A stretch of 10,989 nt of DNA from Lentimicrobium sp. (GTDB taxonomy: Bacteria; Bacteroidota; Bacteroidia; Bacteroidales; Lentimicrobiaceae): positions 1 to 10,989 of the forward strand of contig JAAXUD010000046.1 of the NCBI GenBank assembly GCA_013336205.1, given 5' to 3'. The notes under the pieces were generated by a model. The model was not told the DNA's origin. It saw nothing but the letters and a program-made list of their open reading frames with translations, and made no database searches. Of this stretch, positions 1-8,040 are shown in pieces; the stretch's first letter is position 1, and every line of letters starts with the position of its first letter. Both the position numbers and the translations under genes were made by a program.

Positions 1-2
1 GA

Positions 3-2957
3 GCTTTCTACTACAACATTGAAACCGGCGATCTGATTTGTGAAGTATCCGTTTACTATCCTGTTGCGCTCTCGCCCGACAATCAGCAGATTGCTACCAT
101 TGAGAATAACAACGTAAATATATACAATGCCCTTACCGGAAAATATATCAGGCAAATAGCCGCAGTCGGAACCCAGATCGACTACGGTGAACCAAAAATA
201 TACTGGGTTGAGCCCAACCGGATTGTAACATTGAACCGCTTCAACTGGTGCATTGTCAATACTGAAACCGGGAAAAGTGTTCAATATAAAAAAGAAGATA
301 AACGAGGAATCAGCACCTTCTACGATCACACCTCGGGGAAGGTTGTCCTTGCCAATGAAAATGACCTCAGTTTGTATGATGCGCAGAACGGAAATCTTAT
401 AAAGAGTATCACATTTTCCACCAACCTGCAGTTTGTTGTCCCTTCAGACAAAGGGGTGTTTGTTTTTGAGAATGACTATGCAAAGCAAACAAACGTGGTA
501 GGTTTATATTCAATGAGCGATTTGTCCCTGATCAAAAAAATCAATGATCCACCTTTTTTTGGAGAAACCAGTATTTATTGGGCAAACGCTGCTACCGCGC
601 TGCCTTCAGGCAAAGTGGCCTACAATGATTTCAAAATCCTGAAAGTGTATGATCCCGCGTTAAACAGCACCCGAACAGGCTTTACCAACAGAATCGCTGA
701 TTTTAAAGCCTTTTACTATGCCGACATGGTAAACCAGCATCCTTTGCCTGACTCCGTATTCAACATCGGCACCGAGGATGACTTTTCGAGAAGTTTTAAT
801 CCGGAAACCTACCGGCCTGAAAAAATCATCCCTGTGCAAGGAACGCCGATCTATAGTCCCGACGGAAAGAGGATCGCCGGCATCGGAAAGCAGATCACTG
901 TTGCGGATAACACCACTGGAAAAATCATCAAAAAAATACCTTTTCCACCCGATATTGAATCGCATTACTATTTCTTTTTTGATAAGTCCGGAACGAAAAT
1001 CTTTATTGAAAACGGCATGTCGAAGTACATTGGTGTATTGGATATTGCTTCCGGGGCCTTTACAAAGTACATTAATACACCGGAGTCTTTTGTCAAGGGA
1101 AAATCAGCCAGCAGCGATGGTAAATATTTTGCCTGCATCATACCCACTGAAAGCGGAACATTCCGTTGCGTGTATGATATGGATAGCAAAAAACAATTGG
1201 TGCAGCAAGCCGGTGAAAACGGCAATGCCACGGTGCACTTTTTGGGACAGAGCCATTATTACCTGATTACCAGCCGTGATGAAAATGAATTGAGGATATA
1301 CAGTGCCACAGATTTGTCTTTTGAGCGGAAGATACCAACGACCTCTTTGAAATACCTTGGGTACAACCATGCAAAGGGTTTGATTGCCATGGGCCGGGAA
1401 GTTATTTACCAGGAAGCCACCTACAATGTTTCTCTTTACAACCTGGAAGGCAATTCAATACAGGAAATCAGCTCGCTGAACAACGAGTATTTCATGAGCG
1501 CAAATTTTGCAGATGACGGTGAAATCATGTATACCCCCACAACTCAAAAAGGCGTTCAGGTGTGGAAAACAGATTCCGGAGAGCTCTTCGGCACCTACTA
1601 CTTCATTGATAAGACCAATGAATATGTCTTTGTTTCTCCGGAAAGCCTGTTCGATGGAAGCACAAACGGAATGGCAGAATTGTATTTTGTCAGTAACAAC
1701 AGCGCAATCACACTGGATCGCTTTTTTGAGCGCTTTTATACCCCTGATCTGCTTCGCAGAAAAATCAACGGTGAAAAGTTCTCCCCCCCGAAAATTGATG
1801 ATGTGATTAAGGATGTCAATGTTAAGATTCTGTATGCTGAAAAACAGCGCAATACGAATGAAAACGCTGATTACATCAATACAAGCGGATTGGCAGAACT
1901 CACCGTAGTTGCCACTGCTCCCGGCGACATAGTGGATGAAATCAGGTTTTTTCACAACGGCAAAGCCGTGAATCTAGCCACCCGTGGCCTCTTTGTTACA
2001 GAAGATGATGGTTCTGATTCAAAAAAATACACCATCAATCTGTTGCCCGGGGTAAACACGTTCAGGGCGGTTGCCATCAACAGCCAGCGCACCGAAAGCA
2101 GGCCCGATGAGATTACCATTAACTACAATACAGGCAACCAGCCTGCTCCTGTTAAACCTGTTGTACCCGGAAACGCTGCCGTTGATCAGGTAGACAAAAA
2201 CGCCACCCTTCACTTGATTGTGGTTGGCATCAACGAGTACCAGAATCCGGCCATGAGCCTCAACTATGCCCTGGCCGACGCCACAGCCTTTAAACAGGAG
2301 ATTGAAAAGGATGTCAAATCCATCATTACGAACATCAACACTCATTTTGTTACCGACGGGCTGGCCAACAAACAAGGAATTCAGCAGGCCTTTGAGGAAG
2401 TAAAACAATCGGCTGAAGCGGCCGATGTTTTTGTTTTCTATTATGCCGGACATGGCGTAATCGGCAAAAACAAAGAATTCTACCTGGTTCCCAACGATGT
2501 GAGTGATTTGAAGAATGTACAGGCTGAACTGGAACAAAAGGGTTTTCCGGCGAAGTTAATGCAGCAATATGCTGTTGATATACAGGCCCGTAAGCAACTT
2601 TTCATCCTTGATGCCTGCCAGAGTGCCGGTGCTTTTAACGAAATGCTGAGCGCTGATGGCGACCAGCAAAAGAGCATCGCCGTAGTCTCGCGAAGCACCG
2701 GCACACACTGGATGGCTGCCAGCGGTGCACAGCAATATGCCAATGAGTTTTCGCAACTCGGGCATGGTGCATTTACCTATGTGCTGCTCGAAGCACTGAA
2801 AGGTTCTGCTGCTTCAGATAAAATGATCACCGTGAACGGTTTAAAGAATTACCTTCAGCAGGGCGTTCCGGAATTGATGAAAAAATACAGCGGAACCCTT
2901 CAATACCCCGCCAGTTATGGGTTTGGAAATGATTTTCCGGTGGAAATACTAAGATAA
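3..2957 (+). CDS. Beta-propeller (WD40-like) caspase-family protein, copy 1, 5'-truncated by window edge
   Basis: The reading frame is open from the first in-frame codon at position 3, and the region before 231 already encodes propeller-like repeats (for example ALSPDNQQIATI, then NVNIYNALTGKYI). The TTG at 231 is therefore an internal Leu and not the start; the true start lies outside the window. Visible order: divergent propeller blades (3 to ~1620); a VFVSPESLFDGS linker motif (~1626-1690); an Ig-like beta-sandwich (~1822-2130, ATAPGDIVDEIRFFHNGK); a Pro-rich linker; and a caspase-like C14 domain (~2193-2957). The catalytic dyad is visible: His in YAGHGV (codon 2451-2453) and Cys in DACQSAG (codon 2616-2618). 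Acidic residues match the S1-pocket positions of metacaspases (Asp codons 2277 and 2610). The domains predict a cysteine protease with a sensor or scaffold propeller; the substrate is unknown. By alignment with the paralogue at 2983 about 100 N-terminal residues are missing, probably including a signal peptide. The gene lies 25 nt upstream of that paralogue, so co-transcription is likely. Confidence 0.9.
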   Translation, partial: AFYYNIETGDLICEVSVYYPVALSPDNQQIATIENNNVNIYNALTGKYIRQIAAVGTQIDYGEPKIYWVEPNRIVTLNRFNWCIVNTETGKSVQYKKEDKRGISTFYDHTSGKVVLANENDLSLYDAQNGNLIKSITFSTNLQFVVPSDKGVFVFENDYAKQTNVVGLYSMSDLSLIKKINDPPFFGETSIYWANAATALPSGKVAYNDFKILKVYDPALNSTRTGFTNRIADFKAFYYADMVNQHPLPDSVFNIGTEDDFSRSFNPETYRPEKIIPVQGTPIYSPDGKRIAGIGKQITVADNTTGKIIKKIPFPPDIESHYYFFFDKSGTKIFIENGMSKYIGVLDIASGAFTKYINTPESFVKGKSASSDGKYFACIIPTESGTFRCVYDMDSKKQLVQQAGENGNATVHFLGQSHYYLITSRDENELRIYSATDLSFERKIPTTSLKYLGYNHAKGLIAMGREVIYQEATYNVSLYNLEGNSIQEISSLNNEYFMSANFADDGEIMYTPTTQKGVQVWKTDSGELFGTYYFIDKTNEYVFVSPESLFDGSTNGMAELYFVSNNSAITLDRFFERFYTPDLLRRKINGEKFSPPKIDDVIKDVNVKILYAEKQRNTNENADYINTSGLAELTVVATAPGDIVDEIRFFHNGKAVNLATRGLFVTEDDGSDSKKYTINLLPGVNTFRAVAINSQRTESRPDEITINYNTGNQPAPVKPVVPGNAAVDQVDKNATLHLIVVGINEYQNPAMSLNYALADATAFKQEIEKDVKSIITNINTHFVTDGLANKQGIQQAFEEVKQSAEAADVFVFYYAGHGVIGKNKEFYLVPNDVSDLKNVQAELEQKGFPAKLMQQYAVDIQARKQLFILDACQSAGAFNEMLSADGDQQKSIAVVSRSTGTHWMAASGAQQYANEFSQLGHGAFTYVLLEALKGSAASDKMITVNGLKNYLQQGVPELMKKYSGTLQYPASYGFGNDFPVEILR
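2610..2957 (+). repeat. Duplicated caspase C-terminal segment, copy A (partner 5887-6234)
   Basis: This segment aligns without gaps to 5887-6234 at a constant offset of 3277 nt. By hand count there are about 43 differences across the first ~338 nt, and only two change an amino acid before the last few codons (Ser/Thr, Glu/Ala). A 41-nt stretch around the catalytic Cys (2610-2650) and a 38-nt stretch near the stop (2910-2947) are exactly identical. It is part of the coding sequence and not a mobile element. Confidence 0.9.
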
Positions 2958-2982
2958 CTAAAATTTATAATTGCAGTATAAA

Positions 2983-5900
2983 ATGAAGAAGTTGTTTTTC
3001 TTAGCGATTTTTCTGATCACCTTAAGCTCTCAGGCTCAGAAGCGGACCATTATTATGCCCGATGGTAATTCATTATTGGTAAACATTGTAAAACCAGATA
3101 AGCAGGGTAAATACCTTTATACTGCTGAAGCCCAAAAGTGCATCATGTGGGACCTCAAAACCAGTAAGCAACTTTATACCTTCAGATACAATGCTGGTGA
3201 TGCGGTTATGGGTATGGACATTAATCCGGCCGGTGACAAACTGGCGATTATTGCCGGTAATCAGATTGAGATTTTTAGCACCACCACTGGTCAGAAAGTG
3301 GCTGGTACAAATGGTTATAATTCCTTTACCGATGTTGTATTCTCAGCCGATGGTAATTGGATTTACGCGATGGACTATGGTATTCACAAACTGGATGCGA
3401 ATACCCTTGAAGAAAAAAGCAACTTTAAAAGTACCTTGTGGTACAAAACACAAATATGGCTGATCTCCGAAAACCAGGCCTTGATCGCAAGTCAATCATC
3501 GGGCGAAATTATTGATCTGAATACCGGAAAAACTGAATCCTCGTTTATATTAAAGGGTGATGAGCCCTATGTTAAAATGATTTATATGCCATTTCAGAAA
3601 TTGCTGATTGGAGTTGGCAGTCGTTCGGACGTCGATTTTTATGACATCTATACAGGAACAAAAAAGGGGAGTATTAAAAAAAGTGGTTACGATCCTGTCG
3701 TAATACCCTCCATTAACAGCAAGGAAATATTGGTAGCTGGATCATGGGGTACAGTTGACGGATTTCATAATCTGGATGTTTTCAGTACCGAAACGTTTAC
3801 CCTTAAAACAAGTTTGCCAAATACAGGCATTGAAAAATATCATCCTGCAAGCGGTGGTTACTTTGATGGCTTAAAGGCTAAAGCATGGCTGATTGCTTAC
3901 AACAGGATCTCTTTATACGATCTGGCTGCAAGGAAAACAGTGAGTGTTTTGGAGGGCAAGGTGGCTCAGCTTGGAATGGACACCTTCAACGATATAGAGT
4001 ACAACTATTCGACAGGCAGGTTGCATATTACAACTGACGACCATAATCAGAAAACCATTGACATTTACAGGATGGTACCCTACAGGCACAATGACCTGGG
4101 ATCTGACCCTGACGCTGTGGCCGTTTCTTCAACCGGTGATAGCGCTGCTGTTTTTAGTAACAACAGTCTTGCACTGAAAAACTTTAGCACGGGCAAAAAC
4201 ATCCGGGCGGCTATTCCGGTCGGAGTTGTTGGGTCGTTATACCGCAATTCTTTCTTTTTCAGCAACGACGGGAAAAATGTATTTTATTCAACTGAGGATC
4301 AGGACAAAGTGAACCTGCTTAAAGTGAGTATCTCCACCGGGGCTAAAACAAACCTTTTTTCAGTGAAGGGATTTGGAAATATTTCCGTCCATCCTGACAA
4401 GACAATGATGGCAGGTTTCGAATCTGCTTACCAGGTCAATGTCGCTTCTGTTTGGGATTTAAAGACAGGTCAGCGGATTTTTAGCCATGAGGAGGGGCTA
4501 AGTGGCTATATCACATTATCATACGATAAAAAGAGGGTATTGGTTTGGAGTATAAATGTTGCAGTCTACGACATTGCTACCAAACAGGCTTTAGTTAAGG
4601 ATATTAATATCCCTTTTGCTGGTGATTTTGGGACAGAAGCTGTAAATAGCGACCTGAGTGTTTTAATAACAGGTTCGCGCAATGGGGAAGTGGCAGTTTA
4701 TTCTATCAACGGTACCTTAATGTATTCATTGCAGGCGCACACCTCAACTGTTCGGAAGATATACTTCTCTCCCGATAATAAACTTTTTTATACTGTTTCG
4801 TATGACAATACCATAAAAGTATGGGAAACCGCAAACGGAAGATTAATCGGATCGCTATACCTGTTTAAGGATAGCAATGATTTTGTATTCCTCGATGCTG
4901 AGGGGCGATTTGATGGCACACCTCTGGGAATACAGAACATTTATTCTGTTGTTAATCAGGATTTTCTTCCCTTAGAAGCACTGTTCGAAAGATATTATAC
5001 TCCAAATCTTTATGCGCGTTCTGTTGCAGATGAAGCGTTTTCTCCTATTGACCAGGGAATTCTCCATCCAGCTCCGGAAATAAGGATAACCTATGCATCA
5101 ACCCAGCGCAACCTCGAAGTTGAGGATGATATAGCAACCTATACCAACACAACCGGAACGGCTGAGATTACTGCCAATGCCACTGCACCGGGTGATGCCC
5201 TCGACGAAATACGACTATTCCATAACGGAAAGATCGTAACGCTGACAACCCGAAACCTGATCGTTGAAGAAGAGGGGAAACCCAATTCAGCCATAAAAAA
5301 GTATAATGTTTCTTTATTACCGGGAGTGAATAAATTCAGGGGAATTGCGCTGAATTCTCAACGAACCGAGAGTAAGCCTGATGAGATTGCTGTGAATTAT
5401 GTTACTTCAAATGCTCAGCCTGTTAATAAACAAGTGAATACAAATACGGGAGCGATTATCGATCCTGTCGATAAAAGTGCAACCTTGTACCTGGTGGTTG
5501 TAGGTATCAATAAATATCAGAACCCAGCCATGAGCCTTAATTATGCCTTAGCCGATGCAACTGCTTTTAAGTCAGAGCTGGAGAAAGATGCCAGGACAGT
5601 AATCTCTGAGGTGAGTACCTCTTTTGTGACAGACGAATCTGCCAGCAAAGATGGAATTATCAATGCATTTAAGCAGGTACAGCAAATTGCCAAACCCAAA
5701 GACCTGTTTATTTTCTACTATGCCGGCCACGGTGTAATTGGCAAGGATAAGGAGTTTTACCTGGTCCCCAACGATATCAGCGATTTAAAAAATGTACAGG
5801 CTGAGCTCGAAACAAAAGGTATTCCGGCCAAATTGCTTCAACAATACGCCATAGATATTCCTGCACAGAAACAACTTTTTATCCTCGATGCCTGCCAGAG

Positions 5901-6234
5901 TGCCGGTGCTTTTAACGAAATGCTGAGTGCCGATGGCGACCAGCAAAAGAGTATTGCCGTGGTTTCGCGCAGCACAGGTACGCATTGGATGGCGGCCAGC
6001 GGTGCCCAGCAATATGCCAATGAGTTTTCTCAGTTAGGTCATGGGGCTTTTACCTATGTATTGCTTGAAGCATTGAAAGGTTCAGCCGCTACTGATAAAA
6101 TGATCACCGTTAACGGGCTGAAAAACTACCTTCAACAGGGAGTTCCCGCGCTGATGAAAAAATACAGCGGCACGCTTCAATACCCTGCCAGTTATGGGTT
6201 TGGAAATGATTTTCCGGTGGAAATTGTGAAATAG
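2983..6234 (+). CDS. Exported beta-propeller (WD40-like) caspase-family protein, copy 2
   Basis: This complete 1083-residue protein is the paralogue of the upstream gene. I chose the ATG at 2983 over an in-frame TTG at 2971 because it gives a clean Sec signal peptide: MKKLFFLAIFLITLSSQAQ, with cleavage likely near residue 19. No lipobox Cys and no T9SS sorting domain are visible, so a periplasmic location is inferred. Domains in order: propeller of WD40-like blades (~25-630), of which only the blade at 4738-4830 is close to canonical (SPDNKLFYTVSYDNTIKVW); FLDAEGRFDG motif (4879-4945); Ig-like sandwich (5080-5402); caspase-like domain (~830-1083). Catalytic His916 (YAGHGV) and Cys971 (DACQSAG) are both present. 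Asp858 and Asp969 match metacaspase S1-pocket acids, which would favour basic P1 residues. The last 25 nt before the start lack a Shine-Dalgarno sequence but are A/T-rich, as is common in Bacteroidota. The physiological substrate and the trigger are unknown. Confidence 0.92.
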   Translation: MKKLFFLAIFLITLSSQAQKRTIIMPDGNSLLVNIVKPDKQGKYLYTAEAQKCIMWDLKTSKQLYTFRYNAGDAVMGMDINPAGDKLAIIAGNQIEIFSTTTGQKVAGTNGYNSFTDVVFSADGNWIYAMDYGIHKLDANTLEEKSNFKSTLWYKTQIWLISENQALIASQSSGEIIDLNTGKTESSFILKGDEPYVKMIYMPFQKLLIGVGSRSDVDFYDIYTGTKKGSIKKSGYDPVVIPSINSKEILVAGSWGTVDGFHNLDVFSTETFTLKTSLPNTGIEKYHPASGGYFDGLKAKAWLIAYNRISLYDLAARKTVSVLEGKVAQLGMDTFNDIEYNYSTGRLHITTDDHNQKTIDIYRMVPYRHNDLGSDPDAVAVSSTGDSAAVFSNNSLALKNFSTGKNIRAAIPVGVVGSLYRNSFFFSNDGKNVFYSTEDQDKVNLLKVSISTGAKTNLFSVKGFGNISVHPDKTMMAGFESAYQVNVASVWDLKTGQRIFSHEEGLSGYITLSYDKKRVLVWSINVAVYDIATKQALVKDINIPFAGDFGTEAVNSDLSVLITGSRNGEVAVYSINGTLMYSLQAHTSTVRKIYFSPDNKLFYTVSYDNTIKVWETANGRLIGSLYLFKDSNDFVFLDAEGRFDGTPLGIQNIYSVVNQDFLPLEALFERYYTPNLYARSVADEAFSPIDQGILHPAPEIRITYASTQRNLEVEDDIATYTNTTGTAEITANATAPGDALDEIRLFHNGKIVTLTTRNLIVEEEGKPNSAIKKYNVSLLPGVNKFRGIALNSQRTESKPDEIAVNYVTSNAQPVNKQVNTNTGAIIDPVDKSATLYLVVVGINKYQNPAMSLNYALADATAFKSELEKDARTVISEVSTSFVTDESASKDGIINAFKQVQQIAKPKDLFIFYYAGHGVIGKDKEFYLVPNDISDLKNVQAELETKGIPAKLLQQYAIDIPAQKQLFILDACQSAGAFNEMLSADGDQQKSIAVVSRSTGTHWMAASGAQQYANEFSQLGHGAFTYVLLEALKGSAATDKMITVNGLKNYLQQGVPALMKKYSGTLQYPASYGFGNDFPVEIVK
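5887..6234 (+). repeat. Duplicated caspase C-terminal segment, copy B (partner 2610-2957)
   Basis: This is the second member of the gap-free pair with 2610-2957. The exactly identical stretches here are 5887-5927 and 6187-6224. Between them nearly every difference is at a silent codon position. Confidence 0.9.
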
Positions 6235-6307
6235 AATAAAGGAAATACCCTAAAAAAAGAGTTCATAAATAACTGCAGGTATAATAATCTTTTTCGGTAG
6301 CAGAATC
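6235..6307. other. Short convergent intergenic spacer
   Basis: These 73 A/T-rich bases separate the stop codons of the caspase operon (plus) and the DUF4097-like gene (minus). I could not find a convincing stem followed by a T-run for either strand. The only complementarity seen (CTGC/GCAG near 6273-6303) is too short and too widely spaced to call a terminator. Confidence 0.6.
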
Positions 6308-7417
6308 TTATTTATTCATCAATGCCACTGATCCGGCTTTTGCTGTAACCGTTATCTGCGATGCATCCGATTTGCCAATTATTCCGTTGGCTTTTATGGT
6401 GCTGTATTTGGCATTGATGGTCTCTTTTTTTAACTGGTTGTCAACCGAAGCCGGGATACTGAGAACTGTCTTCGCATCGTAAATCATATCAAGAGAATAG
6501 GATGCGGTCGGATTGATGCCTAACAGGATGTCGGTGTATTCAGATTTGATGAAAATATTGACAAAGTTGCGCGAAATACCATTTAATTTCAATTCACCGT
6601 ATTTTGTAGTTAAGGAACAAACCGTTTCAAGTTCATTGATCCGGATTCTCGAAAACGAAGCATCGCCGCTTACCGAGGTGCATGATTTTATTGTCATTTT
6701 ATCACGGACCGATTCCATATCCATAGAACCAGCTTCGTCTATATCAATTGTTGAAGAGCGGCTCACGAGATTTAACTTATTAACTTTCTGAAGGTACAGA
6801 TCGGAATAATTGATGTTAAGCTGGGCTGCACCGGCTTCCTGAATGCTGGCTGAACCAAATTCAAGTGTAAGTTTCAAATTCCCGCTGAAGTCCCTGGTTT
6901 GCAGATCGCCGTTCGATAAATTAATCTCCGTATTTCCTTTCTGGCTGTCCATATAGATATTGCCAAACTTGTTTTCAATCTTTACAGGATTGGCAGCCGG
7001 CATGTAAACCGTATAATTTATCTGCAGGTTATTGCTGGTGTTCACGACTTTTCCGGCATAGGAGACCACATCTTTCCAGAAGGTGGCACTGTTGTCGTGA
7101 AAAACAGTACGGGCACTGATAACACTGGCTGTAGATACCATTTCGCAATCGATAGATGAGAGGACTTTATCGAGTTTGGAGGCTTGTTTTGACTGTACCG
7201 AAACACTCACTTCGATGCGCAATGAATCCTTCTCCCAGTTCATGATGTTGACATTCCCGTATTTATTTGAAATCTGCACCAGGGTACCCGGCTTCAACCT
7301 GAAGGTTTTACTTTCTTCCCTGGTTTCGGAATAAGTTTGCGAAGCTAGCAGCAGTGGCAGGCAAACCGATAAAGCCAGCATTGAAAGTTTGTGGTATATG
7401 TTGATTTTTGTTTTCAT
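6308..7417 (-). CDS. Exported DUF4097-like beta-repeat protein
   Basis: This is a 369-residue protein. I chose the ATG at 7417 because it opens a signal peptide (MKTKINIYHKLSMLALSVCL, then PLLLAS; cleavage near residue 26). A longer frame reaching 7525 would overlap the upstream gene and bury that signal. The mature part is a run of short beta-strands built around recurring Tyr/Phe-Gly motifs: NKYGNV at ~51, NKFGNI at ~149, EFGSASI at ~186, NYSDLYL at ~203, TKYGELKL at ~271 and SEYTDILL at ~292. This pattern fits the DUF4097/GIN-type beta-solenoid proteins common in Bacteroidota, which are often found beside ECF sigma factors. No catalytic motif is visible, so an envelope structural or signalling role is inferred. 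It is the third gene of the operon, 34 nt after the anti-sigma-like gene, with no Shine-Dalgarno sequence. Family assignment is by pattern and was not tested by a profile search. Confidence 0.8.
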   Translation of the reverse strand: MKTKINIYHKLSMLALSVCLPLLLASQTYSETREESKTFRLKPGTLVQISNKYGNVNIMNWEKDSLRIEVSVSVQSKQASKLDKVLSSIDCEMVSTASVISARTVFHDNSATFWKDVVSYAGKVVNTSNNLQINYTVYMPAANPVKIENKFGNIYMDSQKGNTEINLSNGDLQTRDFSGNLKLTLEFGSASIQEAGAAQLNINYSDLYLQKVNKLNLVSRSSTIDIDEAGSMDMESVRDKMTIKSCTSVSGDASFSRIRINELETVCSLTTKYGELKLNGISRNFVNIFIKSEYTDILLGINPTASYSLDMIYDAKTVLSIPASVDNQLKKETINAKYSTIKANGIIGKSDASQITVTAKAGSVALMNK

Positions 7418-7451
7418 GATTGCATTCGGTTGGTAATAGTGGTTTTTGTTG

Positions 7452-8027
7452 TTAAAGTTCTGTGTCAGCGCTTTTCTGAGCTGGTTGATCGCTGCCTGAG
7501 CGACGAAGTTCCTGTAGCATTTCATCTAGAATTTCAATTTTTACCCTATAGGAAAGGATGATGGCCTCAATTACTTTTTCATCGGCATTGCTTTCTTCCA
7601 GATCGTCTTTAAGGGCAGCCTTCTTTTTGTCCATTTCTCTGAATTCCTTTTTCAGGTCTTCGATAATTTCAGGATGCTCCGACGCAAAGGCAGCCAACTC
7701 AGCCTGCTTACTGCTGATTTGTGAAGTATAGTAGGCCTCTGCATCCTGCAATTCATTGAGCACCGGGTTTTCAGCCGATTCCCTGCGTTGACCGGCGGTT
7801 TCTTTTCGTCCGTTTAGGTCAGCATAGTCGTTCAGCATCCAGGCTGAAGCAAAAATCAGCACGGCCGCAGCCACTTTCCATGCGTAAGGCCATAGTTTTT
7901 TAATTAATTGTTCCCGGGCAACCGGCAATTCCTTTTCGATGACCTCCCAGGCCATGGCCGGTGGTTCAAGGGTATTGAATCCTCCGGCATTTTCCTGAAC
8001 AAATTGTTCCAGTTTATCTTTTTTCAT
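7452..8027 (-). CDS. Single-pass membrane protein, putative anti-sigma factor
   Basis: This 191-residue protein is encoded 11 nt after the sigma factor stop and ahead of the DUF4097-like gene. Layout: a short cytosolic N-terminus (1-46) with the motif EPPAMAWEVIEKEL at 21-34, which resembles the N-terminal segment seen in many Bacteroidota anti-sigma-like proteins; one transmembrane helix (~47-65, VAAAVLIFASAWML); and a charged, Glu/Lys-rich C-terminal region (~86-176) with strong coiled-coil character, expected in the periplasm. No HxxxCxxC zinc-binding motif of ZAS-type anti-sigma factors is present. The role as sigma-factor inhibitor is inferred from gene order and topology, not from a recognised domain. 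The ATG at 8027 is backed by a GAGGAG ribosome-binding site 7 nt upstream that overlaps the sigma factor stop codon. Confidence 0.8.
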   Translation of the reverse strand: MKKDKLEQFVQENAGGFNTLEPPAMAWEVIEKELPVAREQLIKKLWPYAWKVAAAVLIFASAWMLNDYADLNGRKETAGQRRESAENPVLNELQDAEAYYTSQISSKQAELAAFASEHPEIIEDLKKEFREMDKKKAALKDDLEESNADEKVIEAIILSYRVKIEILDEMLQELRRSGSDQPAQKSADTEL

Positions 8028-8034
8028 AGCTGTT

Positions 8035-8040
8035 CTCCTC
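8035..8040 (-). promoter_or_regulatory. Shine-Dalgarno site of the putative anti-sigma gene
   Basis: Read on the minus strand, GAGGAG lies 7 nt before the ATG at 8027 and overlaps the TGA stop of the sigma factor (8039-8041, TGAGGAG). A strong Shine-Dalgarno is notable because the other starts in the window have none. Its position suggests translational coupling that would keep inhibitor synthesis in step with sigma synthesis. Confidence 0.7.

Noticed and set aside
778..1266. Plus-strand open frame of 162 codons in another frame of copy 1
   Set aside because: The true frame continues through this stretch with propeller-like repeats; the alternative translation is Ser/Lys-rich and shows no domain.
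1455..1955. Antisense open frame of 166 codons under copy 1
   Set aside because: It overlaps the propeller and Ig-like coding region on the opposite strand, and its sequence resembles no protein family.
2019..2537. Antisense open frame of 172 codons over the caspase domain of copy 1
   Set aside because: It lies wholly within a well-supported gene, has no recognisable domain or separate start signals, and is explained by codon bias of the sense strand.
2971..2982. TTG start for copy 2 four codons upstream of the ATG at 2983
   Set aside because: The ATG gives a standard signal peptide with the Lys-Lys n-region; the TTG adds only four residues and has no ribosome-binding site.
3..6234. Caspase pair as an anti-phage defence island
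   Set aside because: No nuclease, gasdermin, CRISPR, toxin-antitoxin or mobile gene is nearby, and copy 2 is exported, which does not fit a cytosolic defence effector.
6234..6317. Inverted 7-bp match GAATAAA/TTTATTC across the convergent spacer
   Set aside because: The arms are ~70 nt apart, fall partly in coding ends, are A/T only apart from one pair and would not make a stable terminator.
7418..7525. N-terminal extension of the DUF4097-like protein to an ATG at 7525
   Set aside because: It would overlap the end of the anti-sigma-like gene and place the signal peptide 36 residues inside the protein.
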